The position numbers and the translations under genes are program-made. Positions 7,053 to 14,791 of a stretch of DNA of 21,417 nucleotides are shown in pieces; position 1 is the stretch's first letter; each line of letters opens with the position of its first letter. This DNA is from a virus. The notes below the pieces were generated by a model that was not told where the DNA came from, searched no databases, and worked only from the letters and a program-made list of their open reading frames with translations. The stretch covers positions 1 to 21,417 of the IMG/VR virus record IMGVR_UViG_3300042539_000902. The stretch is one strand, 5' to 3'.

Positions 7053-8046
7053 AATTTAATTCCGTATTCTGTATAAAATCATCATATTCATAATCTTTTT
7101 GTGAAATCTTACCAATAACATCAAAGTAAGAAATTCCAGGAATACATCCCTCGATACATGGTCTTTTTGTTGTTACATTTTCGTATGAAAATTTTTCACC
7201 TTTCTTTATAGATTTATGTGCAACAACAGACCTCATTGCTTTTTGGATTGTCAATTCAGATTCGGTAAAGTCATTTTCTTTAATACCCATACAAGTTTCA
7301 GTATATCTGATATTATCGACCATTGTTTTTAGTTCATGTGGTTCTAATGCAAAAGGATGATCGGGGCCTTTAAGAAATTTACTCAATGTGAAATGTTTTT
7401 CAATTACAGTTGCTCCAGCAGCAACAGCCAACGATGGCGTCAATGTTGAAATAGTGTGGTCGGAAAAACCAGTCTTGTATCTATTATCGTTTGACATCAG
7501 CCGTATAGTTTCTAGATTAACATCAGTTGGTGGTGTTGGATATGCGTTGTTACAATGTAAAAATGTAACGTCATCAATTTCATGTTTATTGGCTATGACT
7601 AAAATTTTATCGATTAGTTTTATGTTTGCACCAATACCGATAGAAACTATAATTGGTAGTTTTGCAGAGCAAACCATTTCAACAAATCTCATATCAGTAG
7701 ATTCAAACCCAGCTATCTTCATTCTACTTACACCAATAGAAACAAGTTCATCAACAGCTTTTTCATCAAATGGAGTTGACATGAATTCAATACCAACAGA
7801 ATCGCAATGATTTTTTAAATCAGACTGCCACTCTCTTGGTAATTCAATGTCTTTTATAAGTTTGTTTATATTTTTATACCCAGCAAAATCTGGCGTATTC
7901 TTACTATAAAGTGTCTCGGATGAATATGTTTGAAACTTACAAGCATCTGCACCAGATTCTTTGGCAACATTTATCAATGATATTGCCTGTTCAAAACTTC
8001 TATTGTGATTGGCGCCCGCCTCAGCTATGATAAATGTTTTCGTCAT
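7039..8046 (-). CDS. neuB: NeuB-type nonulosonic acid synthase with SAF domain
   Basis: A 335-aa sialic-acid-synthase-family enzyme that condenses phosphoenolpyruvate with a six-carbon amino-sugar to give a nine-carbon sugar acid. The TIM-barrel starts with FIIAEAGANHNRSFEQAI (5-22) and ADACKFQTYSSETLY (33-47). FMSTPFDEKAVD (88-99) is a hallmark. VIEKHFTLSKFLKGPDHPFA (214-233) is the conserved metal/PEP region. Residues from about 271 (MRSVVAHKSIKKGE) to about 330 form the C-terminal SAF antifreeze-like domain that closes over the neighbouring active site, so this copy is complete. Whether the product is Neu5Ac, legionaminic or pseudaminic acid cannot be told by eye. The start lies 26 nt inside the preceding aminotransferase gene, the longest overlap in the window. 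Confidence 0.9.
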   Translation of the reverse strand: MTKTFIIAEAGANHNRSFEQAISLINVAKESGADACKFQTYSSETLYSKNTPDFAGYKNINKLIKDIELPREWQSDLKNHCDSVGIEFMSTPFDEKAVDELVSIGVSRMKIAGFESTDMRFVEMVCSAKLPIIVSIGIGANIKLIDKILVIANKHEIDDVTFLHCNNAYPTPPTDVNLETIRLMSNDNRYKTGFSDHTISTLTPSLAVAAGATVIEKHFTLSKFLKGPDHPFALEPHELKTMVDNIRYTETCMGIKENDFTESELTIQKAMRSVVAHKSIKKGEKFSYENVTTKRPCIEGCIPGISYFDVIGKISQKDYEYDDFIQNTELNYGPK

Positions 8047-9004
8047 ACAGTGGTAAATTCAATATTAGTTTATGTAACTTTTCAGTATTTGGTAATTGAA
8101 TATCCGATGAAAAAATCTTGGTTTTGTGTATCATTGGATAATGTTTTGATGTTGGATATATTTGATACAGGGAGTCAATATTATCTTCGTTACAAATCAA
8201 CGTATCAAAGTAATATGATGACATTGTATCGTGATGTAATAATCTACCATCTAATCCAAGTGATTCAACTAATATATGACATTTTTTTCTCTTATCCAAA
8301 TTTTCTTGGTATCTATTTAACTGAGTTAAGGCTATGGTCGCATTTAGATTATTCATGTAAAACTTAAATCCATCGGTAACTATATCGTATGTATTACCGA
8401 GTGGCTTTCTTCCAAAGTTTCTATACAGATTGAAAAACTCAAAAGATTCCTCATAGTCCGTAGAAATCATTCCACCGTCCGAACACGCAATTGGCTTAAA
8501 TGGGTGGAACGAGAAAAAAGTAAAGTGTGATTTTATAGTTGGGGTAACACAGTGGGCAGAGTCAACAACAATTATTTCTTCATCTAAATCATCGAATCCA
8601 TTTATCGTACTGACTCCACCGTATAGAATTGGCATCAATACCCTTATTCTACCACTATTCTTTTTTATTCTCTGATAATGATTTATGTCAAATAACAAAT
8701 TATCATCAACATCAACAAATATAACGTTATGACCTAAATGTTTTGCAGTCCAAATTGGTGAAATAAATCCAATCGATGTTGTGTAAACATCACATACTCC
8801 AAACTTTTCCATCAAGTATGCAAATATCATATAGGCGGATGCCGACGCTGAGTTAGTGGCGACGTTGAATTTCTTTTTACTGAATTGTGAAAACTCAGAT
8901 TCAAATTTATTTACTGAACTACCAAATCCAATATCTCCACTTTTAATTACATCGGCTATAACATTTACATCTTCATCCAATATGGTAGTTTTAAACAGAT
9001 TCAT
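8021..9004 (-). CDS. DegT/DnrJ/EryC1/StrS-type PLP sugar aminotransferase
   Basis: A 327-aa PLP-dependent aminotransferase of the sugar type (PseC/LegC-like), which converts a 4-keto nucleotide sugar to the 4-amino sugar, usually with glutamate. The Schiff-base lysine is K170 in FFSFHPFKPIACSDGGM (163-179), and the PLP-pyridine Asp is D148 in EEIIVVDSAHC (142-152). The N-terminal ATNSASASAY (49-58) replaces the common NGTxAL phosphate loop. It is somewhat shorter than the usual 360-390 aa, mainly in the C-terminal part, but no break is evident. It overlaps the PseB-like gene by 14 nt and neuB by 26 nt, so the three genes are tightly coupled, matching the order of reactions dehydratase, aminotransferase, synthase. 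Confidence 0.87.
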   Translation of the reverse strand: MNLFKTTILDEDVNVIADVIKSGDIGFGSSVNKFESEFSQFSKKKFNVATNSASASAYMIFAYLMEKFGVCDVYTTSIGFISPIWTAKHLGHNVIFVDVDDNLLFDINHYQRIKKNSGRIRVLMPILYGGVSTINGFDDLDEEIIVVDSAHCVTPTIKSHFTFFSFHPFKPIACSDGGMISTDYEESFEFFNLYRNFGRKPLGNTYDIVTDGFKFYMNNLNATIALTQLNRYQENLDKRKKCHILVESLGLDGRLLHHDTMSSYYFDTLICNEDNIDSLYQIYPTSKHYPMIHKTKIFSSDIQLPNTEKLHKLILNLPLYDENIYHS

Positions 9005-9980
9005 TTTCTATACCACGCTGAATTAATTTGACAAGTTCATCAATATCACCATTCAAATACAAAGAAGAATTAAATTCTGGACCATCATATTTTTTCCAGT
9101 CTTGATAATTCTTATTTGTATATTGTGGTCGTATCTGTAATAGATTTATATCCGGTACTTTGTGAGTGAATGGTAATTCAGTAACCGCCAACATATCTTC
9201 GTGGAGTTTTTCACCAGGTCTTATTCCAACTACATCATAGTCTACGTTCTTATTTGTTATCTTCGATATTGCATTGACAACATCTAGGATTGTGTATGAA
9301 TTTATTTTTGGAACAAAAACTTCACCACCAACAGAATGATATAGTGCATTTAAAACAGTATCAACTGCATCATCGAGTGTAAATAAAAACCGAGTCATAT
9401 CCGTGGAAGTAACCTTAATTTTTTTATCCTCTGAGATCATTTCCATCCAAAGTGGTATAAATGAGCCACGACTTGCTATTACATTACCGTATCTAACAGA
9501 AGAAAATATTGTATCGGTTGAGCTATAATCATAGTTTGTAAATATTCTTTCTGCAATAAACTTACTTGAACCGTATACGTTCACAGGCTGACAAGCTTTA
9601 TCAGTAGATATTAAAATACACTTTTTCACTCCACTTTCTAAAGAGGCACGAGCAACATTTTCAGAACCCAATATGTTTGTTTTTACACACTCATCGGGAT
9701 GAAATTCCATGTCATCTATTCTCTTTAATGCCGCAGTATGTATAACATAATCTGGTTTATGTTTCTTGAATGAAACTAGTAACTTATCATAATCACGAAC
9801 ATCACCAATCACAGTTACAACTTTAGAATCACCACCAAATGAAAGTGCTTGTTTACCTTCATCTCTCGAATAAACAACTATCTTGCAGTTGTATGACTTT
9901 AATCTTGTTACCAATTCCTTTCCAAGAGAACCAGTTCCACCCGTAATTAAAATGGTTTTACCTTCTATAAATTCTTTCAT
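8991..9980 (-). CDS. PseB/FlaA1-like UDP-sugar 4,6-dehydratase (short-chain dehydrogenase fold)
   Basis: A 329-aa extended short-chain dehydrogenase of the Polysacc_synt_2 group, which contains PseB (UDP-GlcNAc 4,6-dehydratase/5-epimerase) and related enzymes. The NAD(P) loop is GGTGSLG (14-20). D60-V-R-D holds the adenine. HTAALKRIDDMEFHPDECVK (81-100) matches the family's signature after the third strand. The active site is STDKA (125-129) with VYGSSK (135-140), in which the D-K pair is typical of PseB-type dehydratases. GIRPGEKLHE later in the sequence is another family hallmark. It starts 1 nt after the SAF-less synthase stop, with AGAGG as ribosome site. It likely makes the 4-keto-6-deoxy sugar that the next gene aminates. 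The precise stereochemistry is unknown. Confidence 0.88.
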   Translation of the reverse strand: MKEFIEGKTILITGGTGSLGKELVTRLKSYNCKIVVYSRDEGKQALSFGGDSKVVTVIGDVRDYDKLLVSFKKHKPDYVIHTAALKRIDDMEFHPDECVKTNILGSENVARASLESGVKKCILISTDKACQPVNVYGSSKFIAERIFTNYDYSSTDTIFSSVRYGNVIASRGSFIPLWMEMISEDKKIKVTSTDMTRFLFTLDDAVDTVLNALYHSVGGEVFVPKINSYTILDVVNAISKITNKNVDYDVVGIRPGEKLHEDMLAVTELPFTHKVPDINLLQIRPQYTNKNYQDWKKYDGPEFNSSLYLNGDIDELVKLIQRGIENESV

Positions 9981-9981
9981 A

Positions 9982-10809
9982 TCATCCTCTCAACTTACTT
10001 CTGATTGGTTTCTGAGATTCTGTAATTTTTATAATACCATCGCCATACGCCTGTTCAAGTTCACGTATTCCCTTTACAAGTTTAATTAAACCTTGTGGTT
10101 CTACTGATGACATATGGTCTGTTCCCCACATTGTTCTATCGAGTGTAATGTGTCTTTCTATAATGGACGCACCGAGATATACTGATGCAACCGTGGTTCC
10201 TAATCTAAATTCGTGACCAGAATAACCAACTTCACAGCCATATTTTTCTTTAAGTGTTTTTATAACTGATAGATTTAGTTCCTCTATTGGAGCTGGATAT
10301 GTGGAATTACAATGTAATATTGCAAATTCTTTTGAATCTTTCAATATCTCAACAGCACTATCTATTTCTTCTTCAGTTGACATACCGACTGACAATATTA
10401 TCTTCTTACCAGTGTCTCTTGCCGATTTAAGAAGTTCGTGGTTTGTTAACATTGCCGATGGTATCTTTATAAAGGGAATATCATATTGACTTAAAAAGTT
10501 AAGTGAGTCTAAATCCCACGGTGATGCAGACCACGAGATTCCTTTTTCTTTACAGTAAGAATCTATTTCATCGTATTCTTTCTTACCAAACTCAACTTTA
10601 TACTTGTATTCCAAGTATGTCATAGTTCCCCATGGCGTTTCTCTCATAACATTTTTCTGATGTTCTGGTACACAGACATCTGGATTTCTTTTTTGGAATT
10701 TTACAGCATCACATCCAGCTACTGCGGCAATGTCTATAAGTTTCTTCGCAACATCTATACTGCCATTATGGTTTATACCTATTTCGGCAATTATGTAAGT
10801 ATTTTTCAT
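9982..10809 (-). CDS. SAF-less NeuB-family synthase (second sialic-acid-synthase-like enzyme)
   Basis: A 275-aa member of the NeuB/PseI/LegI family, distinct from the copy at 7039-8046. The barrel hallmarks are present: YIIAEIGINHNGSIDVAK (5-22), CDAVKFQKRNP (33-43), SASPWDLDSLNF (94-105), ILHCNSTYPAP (165-174) and IIERHITLDRTMWGTDHMSS (216-235). The last segment matches the R-x-x-W-G-[ST]-D subgroup rather than the GPDH form of the other copy. The protein ends at about the point where the SAF domain would start, and no continuation is seen in any frame, so it is naturally short rather than broken. It may make a different keto-sugar acid, or be a partner of the full-length copy. Ribosome site TAAGGT precedes ATG 10809. 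Confidence 0.86.
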   Translation of the reverse strand: MKNTYIIAEIGINHNGSIDVAKKLIDIAAVAGCDAVKFQKRNPDVCVPEHQKNVMRETPWGTMTYLEYKYKVEFGKKEYDEIDSYCKEKGISWSASPWDLDSLNFLSQYDIPFIKIPSAMLTNHELLKSARDTGKKIILSVGMSTEEEIDSAVEILKDSKEFAILHCNSTYPAPIEELNLSVIKTLKEKYGCEVGYSGHEFRLGTTVASVYLGASIIERHITLDRTMWGTDHMSSVEPQGLIKLVKGIRELEQAYGDGIIKITESQKPIRSKLRG

Positions 10810-10818
10810 TTATTGACC

Positions 10819-12027
10819 TTATAATGTTAGTAGATAATTTACTATTCTCTCTGAAGCTGATTTATCATTGAATTCATCGAATAACTTTATAAAAGGAGAT
10901 TTTGATTCATGTAGATTATTTAGAAACTCAAAATTAGTGTCACACATTAGTACATTATCTTTGGAAATGTTATTGACAATATTATTTGTTTCATTAAACT
11001 TATTAATCCTATCCAAATCTATCATTCTAGAAAAATCCTCATGGGAGTTAACACCAAATACGGACATCCAGAAACGAGCAGAATCTTCGACGCCCTCTTT
11101 TGATTCATTGATGTATCTCGAATAATCATTCGTCATCAAATCTATATCACAAACTTCATTCAATATACACAAAATTTTGTTAAAATAAAAGGAGTATTGA
11201 CATACACTAGATATTGATGCAATGTGAATATCACATATACTACTCATAGTATTTGTATCTATGTCATCATATATTACTTGAATTTCGGGTATTATGAATG
11301 GATTAAATTGATGACTGAACATCCGATTAAATGGTTCTTGTGGATTTGGTTTGTAAAATATCTGATGAGTCTCTTTAACTTTTTGATATAGATTTCTGAG
11401 GAATTCAAATGATTTAGTTCTTGACGTATTTATTATTCCCCAAAACAATATTTGCTTCTTTGAAGTATCTATCTTGTATTTTTCAATACACCGTTCTTTA
11501 TCCATTTCTGTGAGTAAATCAAATCTGGGGTTTCCTACAACTATTGATTTATTAATCCATTCTGGATAAAGACAGTCGGCTCTGCGTAATCTTGCAAATT
11601 CACTGTGTTCAAAATATCCATCTACCATTGACTGTGGAATCACAGAATCTCTGGATAACATTTCTAGTCTATTTTCTATGTTGTTTATTATGTGGGAGCT
11701 AACTTCAACAACATATACTTTTGAACCAATAGATTTTGATTCGAAAATTATGGACTGTTCTGGTTGCCACCTTTCTCTTGCCAATAAAACAACATCCGGT
11801 TTGAATGGTAAGTTTATTCCAAGTGATTGCATAAAATAACCAGACGAGAAATCTGTATCTATGTTTGTATCATAGCTGAATTCTTCAACACTAAATTGGG
11901 GATTTTTAACATCAGTTTCTGTTGAATATAGAAAAAATGTTGGTATTTCTCTATTAACCAATTCCACATAAACATTTTTTAAAGCGGTATAGCTTCTATA
12001 GCTAGACGCAAATATTAAAACATTCAT
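10819..12027 (-). CDS. GT-B-like surface-carbohydrate protein, candidate glycosyltransferase
   Basis: A 402-aa protein taken from ATG 12027 (MNVLIFASSYRSY), which overlaps the FkbM stop as ATGA; an ATG 12 nt upstream lacks support. It looks like a GT-B fold of the CDP-glycerol transferase, MurG or polysialyltransferase kind. There is a Rossmann opening, a KPDVVLLARERWQPEQ stretch, then the inter-domain segment SIVVGNPRFDLL, which in such enzymes precedes the C-terminal domain. That domain begins KKQILFWGIINTSRTKS, and FYKPNPQEPFNRM and DIHIASISSVCQY follow where the donor-phosphate site would lie. I do not see a clean EX7E motif, so GT4 is unlikely. It might instead be a UDP-sugar hydrolase (PseG-like), a step otherwise missing from this island. 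Fold moderately sure, reaction not. Confidence 0.6.
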   Translation of the reverse strand: MNVLIFASSYRSYTALKNVYVELVNREIPTFFLYSTETDVKNPQFSVEEFSYDTNIDTDFSSGYFMQSLGINLPFKPDVVLLARERWQPEQSIIFESKSIGSKVYVVEVSSHIINNIENRLEMLSRDSVIPQSMVDGYFEHSEFARLRRADCLYPEWINKSIVVGNPRFDLLTEMDKERCIEKYKIDTSKKQILFWGIINTSRTKSFEFLRNLYQKVKETHQIFYKPNPQEPFNRMFSHQFNPFIIPEIQVIYDDIDTNTMSSICDIHIASISSVCQYSFYFNKILCILNEVCDIDLMTNDYSRYINESKEGVEDSARFWMSVFGVNSHEDFSRMIDLDRINKFNETNNIVNNISKDNVLMCDTNFEFLNNLHESKSPFIKLFDEFNDKSASERIVNYLLTL

Positions 12028-12851
12028 AGAGGTACACAAATTAAATTGTGACCGGAAGATATATCGATGTCATCGATAGATTTTATTTCTTTGCCCAAAT
12101 TATCTATATCAAGATTGTTTACTTTTTCATCATATGCTTTATATCCAGCATTGTTAATAGAATCAATTAAATCCTTAACTTCATCAGTATCCAATCCATT
12201 ATACACTTCCGTTATAAGAACTGGTTTGTACTCTTGAAGTAATGGTGTTATTGTTTTTATGATTTCTTTATCGTGACCTTCTGCATCTATCTTGATGAGA
12301 GATATTGAAGTTGAATCAAACTCTATTTCTTTTAGAAATTCAATCAATCTAATTGCATAAACATCAATTGGAATTTTATGACCAGTTACACCAATTCCTC
12401 TGTGAGTTCTGACCGCAAATCCTCCATTACAAAAACCTTTATCGGAGTAATGGAATGTAAGAGGTCCTTCTAAATCACTGACTGCATAGTTATATGGTTG
12501 TATATTTTTGTTTATCTCGGAGTTCTTTTGTAGTACCTCAAATGTTGCAGGATTTGGTTCAAACGATAAAACTTTATCTGCAAATAATGAATAAGCAACA
12601 GACATATTTCCAGACTGAGCACCTATATCAATTACCGTAGAATTGGGTTTAATTATTTTTGAAAGATTAATCAAAATCTCATCAGTAAATACTTCCGTTA
12701 ATTCCCAATCGCCTTGGTATGGATGTAACCATCGGTGATATTGAATATCTCTTTCTAATCTTTTTAAGTTGATAATCTTTGTATCGTAGTGATTTCCAGT
12801 TTCAGTTAATACTTTAAGAACTTCACTTCTGTATTGTGAAATATCGTACAT
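12024..12851 (-). CDS. FkbM-family SAM methyltransferase
   Basis: A 275-aa FkbM-type methyltransferase, a family that O-methylates sugars and polyketides. Motif I is STVIDIGAQSGNMSVAYSLF (71-90), followed by VLSFEPNPATFEVLQKN, in which E-P-N-P is the family hallmark. It continues with YNYAVSD and ISLIKIDAEGHDKEIIKT, the D-A/V-E-G-x-D/E motif. The N-terminal roughly 60 residues, including RDIQYHRWLHPYQGDWEL, precede the core and contain no domain I can name. It follows the GT2 gene by 2 nt, with AGGA as ribosome site, and overlaps the next start by 4 nt. Likely methylates the glycan made by the nearby transferases. The acceptor is unknown. Confidence 0.88.
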   Translation of the reverse strand: MYDISQYRSEVLKVLTETGNHYDTKIINLKRLERDIQYHRWLHPYQGDWELTEVFTDEILINLSKIIKPNSTVIDIGAQSGNMSVAYSLFADKVLSFEPNPATFEVLQKNSEINKNIQPYNYAVSDLEGPLTFHYSDKGFCNGGFAVRTHRGIGVTGHKIPIDVYAIRLIEFLKEIEFDSTSISLIKIDAEGHDKEIIKTITPLLQEYKPVLITEVYNGLDTDEVKDLIDSINNAGYKAYDEKVNNLDIDNLGKEIKSIDDIDISSGHNLICVPL

Positions 12852-12853
12852 TT

Positions 12854-13480
12854 TTATCCTATCGTATCATAAAAATCATTTTGTTTTTCTTGACGTTGAA
12901 TTGACTTGTTATGAAAAAGACAATAATCTTTATCGTCTGGTAACATTGCATATTTATCAAATCCTTCTAGGACTTCATGTACTTTATTTTTCCATTGAAT
13001 TTCTTCTTTGTTCTTGTAGATTCTCATTTGCCAGTCAGGCCAATTTATTCTACCCTGCTCGTCATATTTCCACCGCCATCTATTTATATGTTCTTTTGTT
13101 ATACCTTCAACAATATTCCATCTTGGAACTATCAATACATCCAAATCGTCATTTGATTCTAAAATCGGATGAATATTCTCAATTAAAAATGATGATGGCA
13201 TTTCATCGGCATCAATATTGAAGATCCATTTTTTACTACAATGTTTCTTCAAGTTATTCTTAAATGAAGCAAAGTCTCCATTCAGAGGATATTCTATAAC
13301 TTTCATCGAAGGAATTCTACTTTGATACAAAATTGCAACACCTCTAACGGCATCAGTTACTTTTGCAGAATCCATTTGAAGAACTATCTCATCATTTGAT
13401 TTTAAATTCGTTCTCAAATAATTCAGGAGTTTTTCTAACTCCATATGTTCATCACAAACAGTTATGGTATATGAAATCAT
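12854..13480 (-). CDS. Small GT2-family glycosyltransferase
   Basis: A 208-aa GT2-like enzyme with a complete but compact GT-A domain. It starts ISYTITVCDEHMELEKLL (2-19), where the expected strand-turn-helix of GT2 appears. The metal motif is D90-A-D92-E in WIFNIDADEMPSSF (85-98), the I-D-A-D-E form common in LPS and phage transferases of the WaaE type. NWPDWQMRIYKNKEEIQWKN and KVHEVLEGF later match the same subgroup. The start codon overlaps the preceding GT4 stop (ATGA), so translation is coupled. Acceptor and sugar are not readable. Confidence 0.85.
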   Translation of the reverse strand: MISYTITVCDEHMELEKLLNYLRTNLKSNDEIVLQMDSAKVTDAVRGVAILYQSRIPSMKVIEYPLNGDFASFKNNLKKHCSKKWIFNIDADEMPSSFLIENIHPILESNDDLDVLIVPRWNIVEGITKEHINRWRWKYDEQGRINWPDWQMRIYKNKEEIQWKNKVHEVLEGFDKYAMLPDDKDYCLFHNKSIQRQEKQNDFYDTIG

Positions 13481-14784
13481 TCTGATTCTACCTTTTTGAG
13501 TGTTGGTAACTTTTTAAGTTGTGGTAGTTTTAGTTGGACTTTTTCTGCGAACTTCGGAAGATATTTTTCCAACATACCATCAAACTTTTGAACCATTGCA
13601 TCGTATGACCATCTTGTTTCTATTTCCTTTACTGACTTCTTTGATTCAGATAAGAATGAGTTGTACTTCTTGTGAATCTTTTGTAGAGTTTCTGCGGCTG
13701 ATTGATAGTTAACTGTAAACCAAGATGAACCTTCGTTTAGAATACCTTCCCATACAGCACTCTTATGTATCGGTTTCAATTCTCCATCGAGATATGTGTG
13801 GAATGCTGGGTTAACAAAATCAACATGACCACTCCAACCAGATACAATTACTGGCTTACCAGATGTAATGAACTCTGCAATTGGCCTACCATAACCCTCT
13901 CCCTTTGTAAATGAAACCATCGCCTTTACTTTCTCATGATTGTAAAGAGTATTCATCTCATTATCTGTTAAATCACCGTGGAGAAGATAAATATTCGGAA
14001 GGTTTTTCTTCTTAGACATTTGTTTGATTAGATTAATCTTTTCCATCGTTTTACTTCTATCGGTTACCGAGAATGTTCCACTTGATGCTTTCAAAAGAAG
14101 TGCCGGTGGATTTTCTGTATCTCCGAATGTTTCAAGGAATGTAAAAATCAAACCTGACAAGTCCTTTCTATCTTGACCGAAATCACCTTTCAACCAGTGT
14201 CCAACAAATAAAAACGCAAAATCTTCTTTAATACCATCCAATACTGATTTTAGATTTTCAGATTGTGGTAAAGTTTTGCTGTAAATATCAGTCCGAACGC
14301 CTTCATGTAAAACTTCAACCGGAACAGTTACTTCGATATTTCCAAGTGATTGATTGGATGCCTTGTCTCTCTTTTCATATTTTGTTGACATGAAAACTTC
14401 TTTTGCATGTTTTGATGGAACAATGACAAGGTTCATACGGTTGCATCCTTCAATCCATTCACCTGAGCAAAGGTCTGTTTCAACACCAGCAGTTACACCA
14501 ATGTTATATTTACCAACTGGTTGGAATTCATTTGGAATCGTACATTGTACCCAAACATCTGGTTGTTGTTGAACTCCCGGAATTATACAATCTAAAATCT
14601 TCTTATGGTCTGGATTATTTTTATCCAAAGCATTCATAGGAGTGTTTCCCCAATTTATAGAGATGACTTTGATGTTAAACTTATCCATTTCGAATAGTGA
14701 TAACAAAACATCTCTTGCGTGAGCACCATATCCAGACATCGTTGCAACTGGTCCACAAAATACTAATTCGGGTCTATAACTCAT
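13477..14784 (-). CDS. GT4-family glycosyltransferase
   Basis: A 435-aa retaining GT-B glycosyltransferase. The N-terminal domain begins LVFCGPVATMSGYGAHARDV (7-26), where the glycine-rich turn is the acceptor-side loop. The link region shows VPVEVLHEGVRTDIY. The C-terminal domain carries FAFLFVGHWLKGDFGQDRKD, LLHGDLTDNEMNTLY and the donor-site motif EGYGRPIAE, which fits E-x7-E of GT4, followed by SGKPVIVSGWSGHVDFV. All key elements look intact. It begins 7 nt after the stop of the interrupted GT4 gene, with TGAGGAT as ribosome site. Base composition here is less AT-rich than in the island to the left. The sugar is unknown. Confidence 0.88.
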   Translation of the reverse strand: MSYRPELVFCGPVATMSGYGAHARDVLLSLFEMDKFNIKVISINWGNTPMNALDKNNPDHKKILDCIIPGVQQQPDVWVQCTIPNEFQPVGKYNIGVTAGVETDLCSGEWIEGCNRMNLVIVPSKHAKEVFMSTKYEKRDKASNQSLGNIEVTVPVEVLHEGVRTDIYSKTLPQSENLKSVLDGIKEDFAFLFVGHWLKGDFGQDRKDLSGLIFTFLETFGDTENPPALLLKASSGTFSVTDRSKTMEKINLIKQMSKKKNLPNIYLLHGDLTDNEMNTLYNHEKVKAMVSFTKGEGYGRPIAEFITSGKPVIVSGWSGHVDFVNPAFHTYLDGELKPIHKSAVWEGILNEGSSWFTVNYQSAAETLQKIHKKYNSFLSESKKSVKEIETRWSYDAMVQKFDGMLEKYLPKFAEKVQLKLPQLKKLPTLKKVESE

Positions 14785-14791
14785 ATTATCC

